A stretch of DNA of 64,000 bases from contig NZ_JEOE01000008.1 in assembly GCF_000708885.1 (NCBI RefSeq), positions 1-64,000 on the forward strand. The letters run 5' to 3'. The stretch comes from Cellulomonas sp. HZM (GTDB lineage Bacteria > Actinomycetota > Actinomycetes > Actinomycetales > Cellulomonadaceae). The translations under genes and the position numbers were made by a program. The notes under the pieces are model-generated. The model did no database searches, was not told where the DNA came from, and worked only from the letters and a program-made list of their open reading frames with translations. This document shows positions 17,731 to 23,480 of the stretch, piece after piece (position 1 is the stretch's first letter; every line of letters starts with the position of its first letter).

Positions 17731-18092
17731 GCGCTCAGCCCGGCCAGCCCGACGAGGTCACCCTCGCCGTGCTCGCCGCCCGCATGGACGACGTCCGCGA
17801 GGACATCCGCGGCATGCGCACCGACCTGTCCGCCCACCGCGCCGAGCTCGTCTCACGCGGCGAGTGGGAGCAGCGCAACCGCGCCGTCGACGCCCGCTTC
17901 CAGGAGCAGGGACGCGAGATCAGCACCCTGCGCACCTCGCTCGAGACGAAGACCACCGCGCTCGACGCCCGCGTCACCGCCGCGGACAACAAGGCCGACG
18001 CCCGACGCGCCCCGTGGTGGGCCGTCGGCGCGCTCGTCGTGTCGGCCGCGGCCCTGCTCGTCACCCTCGTCCCCCTGATCGCCCGACCCTGA
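17727..18092 (+). CDS. Coiled-coil, tail-anchored lysis-cassette protein
   Basis: The 121-residue protein starts at a GTG overlapping the endolysin stop. Residues 15-85 are charged and heptad-like (MDDVREDIRGMRTDL, then TLRTSLETKTTALDARV); residues 92-117 form one hydrophobic span. Proteins with this layout sit between endolysin and holin in many actinophages and may act as a second holin, antiholin or membrane regulator. No specific family is recognised. Confidence 0.72.
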   Translation: MSAQPGQPDEVTLAVLAARMDDVREDIRGMRTDLSAHRAELVSRGEWEQRNRAVDARFQEQGREISTLRTSLETKTTALDARVTAADNKADARRAPWWAVGALVVSAAALLVTLVPLIARP

Positions 18093-18103
18093 ACGGAGCC
18101 ACC

Positions 18104-18541
18104 ATGACCACCACCACCGACGACGCGACCGCCCTGTCGGACCGCGCCGTCTCGATCCTGCGCACCGCGGTGCCTGCTCTGTGGGGCTCACTCGTCGCCG
18201 CAGTCCTCGCCGCGCTCGCACCGCACCTGCCCGCGACCGTGTACGACGCGCTCGCGGACGCCCTGAGCTCGGACGTGACCCGGGCGCTCGTCGTCGCGGT
18301 CGTCATCGCGGCCTGGTACGCGCTGTGGCGGCGCCTCGAGCCGCACACCCCGGACTGGCTCACCCGCCTCGTCCTCGGTTCCGCCCGGACCCCCGGGTAC
18401 CCGCTGCCGGAGATCTCCGCCGAGTTCTACGCCGACGGCGCGCACGTCATCACGACGCTCACGGACGACGAGGTGTCGATGGTCCGCGGCCTGCGCAAGA
18501 TCGAGGGCCGCGACGAGACGACCGGAGCACCGCCCGCCTGA
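18104..18541 (+). CDS. Holin (putative)
   Basis: This 145-residue protein has two hydrophobic segments (about 22-42 and 58-78, the second ending YALWRRLEPHTPDW) and a polar C-terminus. Size, topology and place after the endolysin fit a class II holin that permeabilises the membrane to release the lysin. ACGGAG precedes the ATG. A strong hairpin terminator follows and closes the lysis operon. Confidence 0.75.
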   Translation: MTTTTDDATALSDRAVSILRTAVPALWGSLVAAVLAALAPHLPATVYDALADALSSDVTRALVVAVVIAAWYALWRRLEPHTPDWLTRLVLGSARTPGYPLPEISAEFYADGAHVITTLTDDEVSMVRGLRKIEGRDETTGAPPA

Positions 18542-18554
18542 TCCGACCCAGACC

Positions 18555-18600
18555 GAAGCGCCCCCGCCCCCTGCTCAAGCAGGCGAGCGGGGGCGCTTTC
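18555..18600 (+). terminator. Terminator after the lysis cassette (hairpin 1 of 3)
   Basis: GAAGCGCCCCCGC pairs with GCGGGGGCGCTTTC, with an inner CCTGCT/AGCAGG stem, then a T-rich end. It shares its core with the hairpins at 19658 and 20191. Confidence 0.85.
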
Positions 18601-18665
18601 GGTCACGCAGCCGCCGCCCGGAGGTGGAGCGCGGTCCGGCCCCGGGACCCGCTCGATCTGGGCGC

Positions 18666-18671
18666 TATGCT
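18666..18671 (+). promoter_or_regulatory. -10 box of a leaderless promoter
   Basis: TATGCT ends seven bases before the ATG at 18679, so transcription should start at or next to the start codon. There is no clear -35 box and no Shine-Dalgarno sequence. Confidence 0.6.
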
Positions 18672-18678
18672 CCGGGCC

Positions 18679-19074
18679 ATGGCCAAACTCGACTACGCGT
18701 ACCTGGCGGACTACGCGACCGTCCAAGATGGCAAGCTGACAGCTGTCGGAGCGAGCTTCACGCACGTGATCGCCCCAGCGTTTCCTATCGCGTGGCCGGT
18801 CTCGATCGCTGGTCGACTGACAGCTCCGCAAGATGCGCCGAAGATGGAACTCGGTGTCTCGATCGTTGGTCCGAACGAGGTGTACGAGATCAACACGACG
18901 ATGCAGCTCGGCGACGCAGTCGATGTGCGTCCCTACCGAGGGAAGGTCGGCAGACTGTTCGCCGTGACGACGATGCTGCCTCTCGTTGAGGCTGGCCTGT
19001 ATGTGGTGAACATCGCCCTCGACGGCACGCACGTCCGCCGATTGGCGTTCGAGGCCACGCTGACCGAGGCGTGA
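18679..19074 (+). CDS. DUF6941-type moron protein
   Basis: The 131-residue protein opens AKLDYAYLADYATVQDGKL, the signature of the DUF6941 family found in actinobacteria and their phages; its function is unknown. An upstream ATG at 18667 is in frame, but it overlaps the -10 box, so 18679 is preferred and translation would be leaderless. The gene has its own promoter between two terminators and is visibly less GC-rich than its surroundings (32 of 60 bases in 18841-18900), both marks of a moron: a gene acquired by a prophage and expressed in the lysogen. Confidence 0.72.
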   Translation: MAKLDYAYLADYATVQDGKLTAVGASFTHVIAPAFPIAWPVSIAGRLTAPQDAPKMELGVSIVGPNEVYEINTTMQLGDAVDVRPYRGKVGRLFAVTTMLPLVEAGLYVVNIALDGTHVRRLAFEATLTEA

Positions 19075-19075
19075 C

Positions 19076-19318
19076 ATGCGACTGGCAGCCTCGGCGCACG
19101 TGCACAGGCGCATGAACGAACGTGGCATCTCGTGGGGACAGATCGAGGTGGCAGTTCGAGAGGCCCACACGCACTACCCGGGGAACGATGGGTCCACCGC
19201 GCACGTTTGGACTAGTCCGGAAGGACGTACCCTTCTGGTCTGGCTCATCAGGAAGTCGGGATCTACCGATGAGATGCTGGTGAAGTCAGCAGCATGGCGA
19301 GAGGACGGAGACCGGTGA
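19076..19318 (+). CDS. DUF4258-type protein, toxin-like partner
   Basis: The 80-residue basic protein has the DUF4258 pattern (AHVHRRMNERGISWGQIEVA, then a central strand GRTLLVWLI). It starts one base after the preceding stop and overlaps the next gene (GTGA). DUF4258 next to DUF2283 is a recurring pair thought to be a toxin-antitoxin module related to RelE/HicA-like systems; that reading is inference and no activity has been shown here. Confidence 0.68.
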   Translation: MRLAASAHVHRRMNERGISWGQIEVAVREAHTHYPGNDGSTAHVWTSPEGRTLLVWLIRKSGSTDEMLVKSAAWREDGDR

Positions 19319-19656
19319 GCGAGCACACGCACACCCCCCAGATCACGATCGAGATCGATCACGAGGCGGACGCCGCGTACATCCGCCTCTCGAGCAACAG
19401 TGTGGCCTCGACCAAGACCCTCACGGACGACGTGCTCGTCGACCTGGACACCATGGGTGTCGCGGTCGGCATCGAAGTGCTCAGCCGCGGGGCCAAGATC
19501 CCCTTCGGTCGTCTCACGACCGAGTTGCACATCCACAGCACGGTCGTCGAACTCGTGCGCCAGATCCAGCCGAGCGTTTCGGCTTTCAGCGTTCGAAGCG
19601 AGGCCGAGGCCTCCACGCTCGCCTCCTCCCCACAGTTCGAATCGGCGACGCACTGA
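19315..19656 (+). CDS. DUF2283-type protein, antitoxin-like partner
   Basis: This 113-residue protein contains the DUF2283 core ITIEIDHEADAAYIRL followed by LVDLDTMGVAVGIEVL. The GTG at 19315 lies behind GGACGGAG and overlaps the stop of the DUF4258 gene, so the two are co-translated. A Ser/Glu-rich C-terminal tail follows the domain. As the second, acidic member of a two-gene unit it would be the antitoxin; this is inference from the pair. Confidence 0.7.
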   Translation: MSEHTHTPQITIEIDHEADAAYIRLSSNSVASTKTLTDDVLVDLDTMGVAVGIEVLSRGAKIPFGRLTTELHIHSTVVELVRQIQPSVSAFSVRSEAEASTLASSPQFESATH

Positions 19657-19657
19657 C

Positions 19658-19709
19658 CACGACGAAGCGCCCCTACCCTCAGGCAGGAGGGCGGGGGCGC
19701 TTCGTCGTG
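19658..19709 (+). terminator. Long hairpin terminator (hairpin 2 of 3)
   Basis: CACGACGAAGCGCCCC (19658-19673) pairs fully with GGGGCGCTTCGTCGTG (19694-19709). The downstream arm shares 26 identical bases with the hairpin at 20191. The element closes the DUF4258-DUF2283 unit. Confidence 0.85.
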
Positions 19710-19887
19710 CGACCGTCATGCCGCCTTGCGCATCGCGTCCCGGTCGGCGATCCACTCTCGCAGTAGCCCGGGCCGGGCGCTTTCCTCGTCCCCGCCGTCG
19801 GGTACTCCTCAAGCACGGAGCCGGTGATGCCGATGATCACAGCGCCTGCAACGCCGCGGGCTCACCGAAGCCGAAGGGGACTCTTCT
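19710..19887. other. Gap without a supportable gene
   Basis: About 180 bases lie between the hairpin and the next gene. A minus-strand frame (about 19812-19716) ending LLREWIADRDAMRKAA looks protein-like but has no start codon and may be a decayed remnant. Confidence 0.4.
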
Positions 19888-20154
19888 ATGGCTAGCGTCA
19901 CGCCACGCGTCATCCAGGTGAAGCTCGACATCACCCTCGACGATCGGAAGTTCTACAACGCGCCCGAGAACATCACCACCATCGCGCAGCAGATCGCTCA
20001 AGCCGCCATCGCGGCCGTGGACGATTCCCCCGCCGCGGTTAGGGCCGAGAGTGTTGATGTCGAGTGGGCGTGGATCTACGCGTGGGCCGCGGGAAGCATG
20101 ACCGTCGCCGGTGCCGCCGGCGTCGACCTGGATCCCGAGGGTGTTGCCGAGTAG
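19888..20154 (+). CDS. Hypothetical prophage protein
   Basis: The 88-residue protein has a strand-rich start (TPRVIQVKLDITLDDRKFYN), an acidic/Ala-rich helix (about 30-50) and a Trp/Ala-rich end. GAAGGGGA precedes the ATG. It stands alone between two terminators, like the other accessory genes in this stretch. No family is recognised. Confidence 0.6.
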   Translation: MASVTPRVIQVKLDITLDDRKFYNAPENITTIAQQIAQAAIAAVDDSPAAVRAESVDVEWAWIYAWAAGSMTVAGAAGVDLDPEGVAE

Positions 20155-20190
20155 GTCGACCGACCACTGTTCGCAGTCACACGTAGCGAC

Positions 20191-20226
20191 GCCCCCGCCC
20201 TCCTGCCTGAGCAGGAGGGCGGGGGC
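20191..20226. terminator. Bidirectional hairpin terminator (hairpin 3 of 3)
   Basis: GCCCCCGCCCTCCTGC (20191-20206) pairs perfectly with the complementary 20211-20226 around a CTGA loop. It lies between convergent genes (plus-strand end at 20154, minus-strand end at 20238), so it can serve both. Confidence 0.88.
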
Positions 20227-20237
20227 GCTTCGTCGTC

Positions 20238-20387
20238 TCAGCGATCGGCCACCAATGTGACGTGGAGATCGAAGCCCTCTCGCTCGGGCAGCGGGTGAGC
20301 CTGGTCCTTGATCGGAACTGTCACCGACCCCGTGTCGGTCAGCTCCTTGAGTTGCTCCTGGGTGAGCTCGACGATCCGTGTCCCCAT
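20238..20387 (-). CDS. 49-residue prophage protein
   Basis: This short minus-strand gene encodes a 49-residue protein that begins MGTRIVELTQEQLKELTDTG and ends with FDLHVTLVADR. GGGAGG lies eight bases before the ATG, and the stop abuts the bidirectional terminator. The N-terminal TQEQLKEL pattern is seen in small bacterial proteins of unknown role. The ribosome site, clean terminator and protein-like sequence support a real gene. Confidence 0.62.
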   Translation of the reverse strand: MGTRIVELTQEQLKELTDTGSVTVPIKDQAHPLPEREGFDLHVTLVADR

Positions 20388-20462
20388 GTCGCACGCCTCC
20401 CGTAGTCGCGGGCCCCGTTGCCCGCGTTCCTACGGTAGCCCCGACCACTCAAACAGCCCTCG

Positions 20463-20468
20463 TACACT
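20463..20468 (+). promoter_or_regulatory. -10 box of a leaderless promoter
   Basis: TACACT ends six bases before the ATG at 20475. No Shine-Dalgarno lies between, so the transcript is probably leaderless. Confidence 0.55.
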
Positions 20469-20474
20469 CGTTCG

Positions 20475-20771
20475 ATGGACGACCTCGACCGGCTGCGTGA
20501 GCGCGTCGCGTCGCAGTCCTGGAACGCGCACAGCGACCAGTGGCAGACGATCCGCAACGCCCGCCCGATCCCACCAGCCGCGCAGCAGCAGCGCCTCTCC
20601 ACGCCCGAGCCCGTGCAGGCGTGGATCGTGTGGGAGCGCGACGGCCTTGAGCTCGTCGACACCGACGCCACCTACTACGCCGGCCGCGACGTCCTCGTGA
20701 CGCTGTCCGACCGACGGTGGCGGACCCACGGGGTGTGGCTCATCGCCCAGGACGTGCGCCGTCGCGCGTGA
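20475..20771 (+). CDS. Hypothetical prophage protein
   Basis: The 98-residue protein has a helical N-terminus (DDLDRLRERVASQSW), a Pro/Gln-rich linker, and a beta-rich C-terminal half (VQAWIVWERDGLELVDTD and VWLIAQDV). It appears to have its own leaderless promoter and converges on the gene at 20775-21029, with three bases between the two ends. No function can be assigned. Confidence 0.62.
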   Translation: MDDLDRLRERVASQSWNAHSDQWQTIRNARPIPPAAQQQRLSTPEPVQAWIVWERDGLELVDTDATYYAGRDVLVTLSDRRWRTHGVWLIAQDVRRRA

Positions 20772-20774
20772 GAG

Positions 20775-21029
20775 CTATCGGCCGCGGACGAACAGCGGCA
20801 TCGCCTGCGGCCGCCCCTTGTCGTCGCCCGCGACAGCCCAGTGCTGCAGCACCCACCCCTGCGCGACGATCGCCTCGAGCATCGGCTCCCAGTCCTTGAT
20901 CCGCCCCGAGGTGCCGAGCTTGAACGCCGGCATGTTGAGCAGCGGAGTGAAGAACATCGCACCCTCGTCCCACGCGTTCTTCGCGTCGGACGCCATCGAG
21001 TTCGCCTTCGAGTCCTTGATCCATCCCAT
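20775..21029 (-). CDS. Conserved actinobacterial/phage protein of unknown function
   Basis: This 84-residue protein starts MGWIKDSKANSMASDAKNAW and continues with a conserved DWEPMLEAIVAQGWVLQHW segment and an ending DDKGRPQAMPLFVR. I recognise this pattern from small proteins scattered through actinobacteria and their prophages; the role is unknown. On the minus strand a TACGGT box ends seven bases before the ATG, so the gene is probably leaderless. Confidence 0.7.
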   Translation of the reverse strand: MGWIKDSKANSMASDAKNAWDEGAMFFTPLLNMPAFKLGTSGRIKDWEPMLEAIVAQGWVLQHWAVAGDDKGRPQAMPLFVRGR

Positions 21030-21095
21030 GTCGCCGACCGTAGCGCTCGCGCCGACTTCGGTGACCCGCCGAGCGGGTGAGGTTCACGGCGGCGC

Positions 21096-21938
21096 TTACG
21101 CCGCCGTGCGCTCGCGGATGACGGGCAGTCGCAGCACCGCGTCGCGCCGCTGGTCGTCGTCGACGGCCGTGTAGACGGCGGTCGTCGCGAGCGAGGCATG
21201 GCGCATCAGCTCCTGCACGACCCGGACGTCGGTCCCGGAGCGCACGAGCTCGGTGCCGTACCAGTGCCGCAGCTGGTGCGCGGTCCCGGCGACGCCGGCA
21301 CGCCGCATGACCTCGCCGATGCGTGTGGAGACGCTGTCGCGCCGGATGGGTTCGCCCGGGCGGGTGGGGGAGGGGAACCAGTATCCCCGCGGCATCGACG
21401 CCGCGTCGGCGCGCACCGCTGGGTGCAGCGGCAGCTCGACCGTGACGCCGCCCTTGCCGGTGACGCGCAGCGTCCCGCCGACGAGGTCGATGTCGTCGCC
21501 GCGGACCTTCGCGACCTCGTGCACCCGAAGGCCCTGGTAGCTCGCGAGGTGGACCATGACGCGCGTCGTTGCCCACATCGGCGTCGCGAGTACTTGCTCG
21601 AGGTGGGCGTTCTTCACCGGGCGCGGCATGCGACGCGGCACGCGCGGTGTGCGGAGCAGTGCGGTGGGGTCGTCGTGGCGGTGCCCGGTGCGCAGCAGCC
21701 ACAGGTGCCATGCCCGCAGCGCACCGAAGTACGTGGCACGCGTCCCGGCGCTCGCCGCGGAGCCCAGCCACTCGACGATGCTGTCGTGGGTCATCGTCTC
21801 GGGCTCGCATCGCATCGCGCGCGCCGCTCGCTCGACGACAGCGGGCCTCTCGCTGATGGTTCGGTCGGCGAGCCCCTCGGCTCGCATCGCGGCCTGCCAG
21901 AGTCGCAGCAGTCGGGAGGTGGTGGGCGCGGTCGTCAT
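21096..21938 (-). CDS. Tyrosine-recombinase integrase
   Basis: The 280-residue enzyme catalyses site-specific integration at the tRNA attachment site. It has an N-terminal core-binding SAM-like domain (about 10-105) and a catalytic domain with the first Arg in YQGLRVHEV, the Lys in TGKGGVTVEL, the HQLRHWYGT box, and the C-terminal HASLATTAVY carrying the nucleophilic tyrosine. All expected catalytic residues are present. The ATG at 21938 has GGAGAGA upstream and is preferred over the longer frame to 22082. It lies about 0.9 kb from the att core with one HTH gene between, a usual prophage-end arrangement. Confidence 0.93.
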   Translation of the reverse strand: MTTAPTTSRLLRLWQAAMRAEGLADRTISERPAVVERAARAMRCEPETMTHDSIVEWLGSAASAGTRATYFGALRAWHLWLLRTGHRHDDPTALLRTPRVPRRMPRPVKNAHLEQVLATPMWATTRVMVHLASYQGLRVHEVAKVRGDDIDLVGGTLRVTGKGGVTVELPLHPAVRADAASMPRGYWFPSPTRPGEPIRRDSVSTRIGEVMRRAGVAGTAHQLRHWYGTELVRSGTDVRVVQELMRHASLATTAVYTAVDDDQRRDAVLRLPVIRERTAA

Positions 21939-22031
21939 GGTGCTCTCTCCTTCACGTCGTCGTGGGGAGAGGTCGTCGGCAACGCCGAGCGTCGTCGTGA
22001 TTGCTGGGGGGCGCCTTGGATGGACATCGGT

Positions 22032-22045
22032 GCCCGACGTCGGGC
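22032..22045. promoter_or_regulatory. 14-base perfect palindrome between int and the HTH gene
   Basis: GCCCGACGTCGGGC is self-complementary and lies in the 140-base gap upstream of the integrase. It could be an operator for a dimeric regulator or part of an excision site. A single copy was seen. Confidence 0.4.
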
Positions 22046-22078
22046 GTTCGCCTGGGATGACGTGGAGGACGGGGGCGC

Positions 22079-22780
22079 TCATCGGGTACGGGCTCGGGGC
22101 GGCGCCGACGACCGCAGAGCGTCCCGCCAGTCCGCCGGGGTGATGGACCCGTGCGCGGCGAGGACCTCAGCCAGCTCGGCGATGAACGCACGCTCGCGGC
22201 CACGGGCCGGCATCGCGTCTGCGACCTCGACCTCGGGTGCGACGTCGTCGGCGAGAGCGGGCACGACTTGCAGGCGCGGGGCTGCGCTGTACGTCTTGCC
22301 GTCGAGCCCGATCACGGCCGAGGCAGGTGAGGAGGATTCCTCACCTGCGCTCGCGGGTACCGAGGCGAGGATGCGCCGGTCGTTGCTCACCGTCTTCTGG
22401 TCGACGGACAGGATCGGCGCGATCGCCCGCGTGCTCAGACCCCTCCCACTCAGCCAGCCCGTGACCTGCCGGCGCTGCTCGATCGGCAGCCGCATCGGCT
22501 CGAGCGTGTCGACGAGGTACGCGGCGACGGAGTCGTACCCGAGCGCTGTCCACGCGTCGCCGGCGATCGCCTGGTCGACGAGCTCGAGCAGGCGTGCGAC
22601 GCGGTCGCCGACGTCGCGCGCGGCCTGGCGGATGCGGTTCGTCAGCGCCTGCGCGTCAACGACGGACAGCGGTCCGGTCGGTAGCGGCGCGACGAGCGGC
22701 TCGTCCCCCGTGAGCACGTCGACGACCCCGCGGTGCACACCGGTGACGATCTGCGCGGGCAGCGCGACCCGGCGGGTCAC
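22079..22780 (-). CDS. HTH protein next to attR
   Basis: This 233-residue protein starts at a GTG (22780). Its centre contains a clear helix-turn-helix (SGRGLSTRAIAPILSVDQKT, about residues 110-130, followed by VSNDRRIL), the kind that responds to a partitioning or regulatory site and recurs in ParB-like and immunity proteins of actinophages. The flanking N-terminal region (about 35-105) is helical; the C-terminus is Ala/Pro-rich and charged. It may regulate integration or act as a directionality or immunity factor. The call is on the HTH only. Confidence 0.65.
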   Translation of the reverse strand: MTRRVALPAQIVTGVHRGVVDVLTGDEPLVAPLPTGPLSVVDAQALTNRIRQAARDVGDRVARLLELVDQAIAGDAWTALGYDSVAAYLVDTLEPMRLPIEQRRQVTGWLSGRGLSTRAIAPILSVDQKTVSNDRRILASVPASAGEESSSPASAVIGLDGKTYSAAPRLQVVPALADDVAPEVEVADAMPARGRERAFIAELAEVLAAHGSITPADWRDALRSSAPPRARTR

Positions 22781-22863
22781 GCCGCCACCGCCGGGATCTG
22801 CTCGGGTGCGGGTGCACCCCAGGGGCCGGGGATGACGGCGGCGAGCTCGTCGCCACCCCCCAC

Positions 22864-22906
22864 CTTCGGATCAGAAGGTTGGGGGTTCGAGTCCCTTCGG
22901 GCGCAC
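22864..22906 (+). other. Prophage attachment site: 3' half of tRNA-Arg
   Basis: The sequence reads as a tRNA from the anticodon loop (CTTCGGA, consistent with an NCG arginine anticodon) through the 3' anticodon stem TCAGA, a T-arm with GTTCGAGTCC, and the acceptor strand CGGGCGCA. No 5' half (GCGCCCG...) lies upstream; phage sequence is there instead. This is the duplicated core left at one end by integration into the 3' end of a tRNA-Arg gene. The first base may not be exact, because the match could start a few bases further in. Confidence 0.85.
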
Positions 22907-22912
22907 GTCGTG

Positions 22913-22943
22913 AAGGCCCGGTCTCGTCAAGAGACCGGGCCTT
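22913..22943 (+). terminator. Original terminator of the target tRNA-Arg
   Basis: AAGGCCCGGTCTC (22913-22925) pairs perfectly with GAGACCGGGCCTT (22931-22943) around GTCAA. It follows the tRNA 3' end by six bases, showing that this side is the ancestral downstream flank. Confidence 0.88.
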
Positions 22944-23007
22944 CGTCGTACCCGGCGCCACGACGGCCGGGGTCCAGCCGTCGCTCCCACGTGCCGATGC
23001 TCACCTC

Positions 23008-23409
23008 GTGCTGCATGCCTTCCTCGAGGTCCGCCTCCTCCCGTGGCGCCCCCGCGCCCGCGTCATGAAGCCCGACACCCTGCGCGACGCCGCGTTCGAC
23101 GTCCCGGTGGTCGACGACCTGTCGGGGCTCGTGATCAGCGTCGTCATGAGCGTCCTGATGCTCGTGGCTGCGCCGGTGATCGTCGTGGTCCTGGCGATCG
23201 TGCTGCTCCCGCTCGAGCTGTGGTTCGTCGTCGTCCTCGGCCTGCTGGTCGTCGTCGCGCGGTTCGCCGGGGTCATCCCGTGGACCGTGATGGTCGTCGA
23301 GGGCGACGACGAGGAGGCCGAGCGGTTCCGGTGGCTGCCGAGCGCGCTCGCGCGCGTGCGCGAGTGCAACGGCGACCGGCGGGTGCGCGTGGTGTGGAAG
23401 TGGGCATGA
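23008..23409 (+). CDS. Small actinobacterial membrane protein
   Basis: From the GTG at 23008 the protein has 133 residues; from the ATG at 23065 it has 114. I prefer 23008 because the extra segment (LEVRLLPWRPRAR) resembles the usual start of this kind of protein. Two adjoining hydrophobic spans (about 45-95, with LLPLELWFVVVLGLL) are followed by a charged tail. It is the first chromosomal gene to the right of the prophage. The function is unknown. Confidence 0.65.
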   Translation: MLHAFLEVRLLPWRPRARVMKPDTLRDAAFDVPVVDDLSGLVISVVMSVLMLVAAPVIVVVLAIVLLPLELWFVVVLGLLVVVARFAGVIPWTVMVVEGDDEEAERFRWLPSALARVRECNGDRRVRVVWKWA

Positions 23410-23434
23410 CCAGCACGGCAACGTTCGTTACCGT
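23406..23434 (+). promoter_or_regulatory. Promoter candidate for the 23481 gene
   Basis: ATGACC (23406-23411) and TACCGT (23429-23434) are separated by 17 bases, the same layout as the glgP promoter at 26678. The expected start near 23441 leaves a leader of about 40 bases. Confidence 0.45.
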
Positions 23435-23480
23435 CGTGCCGACCCGACGATCGTGGGTCCCGACCGGTCGGTGGTGAGCA

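Larger units (their letters stand above)
1..22906. mobile_element. Right-hand part of an integrated HK97-like siphoprophage
   Basis: Genes run in the standard order of a cos-type siphophage: HNH nuclease, small and large terminase, portal, prohead protease, capsid, connectors, tail tube, frameshifted chaperones, tape measure, tail tip, lysis genes. Beyond the lysis genes come small accessory genes, then an integrase and an HTH gene on the minus strand. The right border is the 3' half of a tRNA-Arg (22864-22906) followed by that tRNA's terminator. Because the terminator lies outside, the intact tRNA restored by the phage should be at the other, unseen end. Early replication and repressor genes are also not in the window. 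All structural genes are open, so the phage looks potentially functional; activity cannot be judged from sequence alone. Confidence 0.93.

Noticed and set aside
19716-19812. A protein-like minus-strand end (LLREWIADRDAMRKAA)
   Set aside because: There is no start codon before the upstream in-frame stop, so it is at best a decayed remnant.
18555-20236. Repeated hairpins as a possible CRISPR-like array
   Set aside because: There are only three copies, spacing is irregular and filled with genes, and each sits after a stop codon. They are terminators.
22656-22961. A 101-codon minus-strand frame containing PEGTRTPNLLIRR
   Set aside because: This peptide is the familiar false translation of the 3' half of a tRNA-Arg. 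It helped identify the attachment site but is not a protein.
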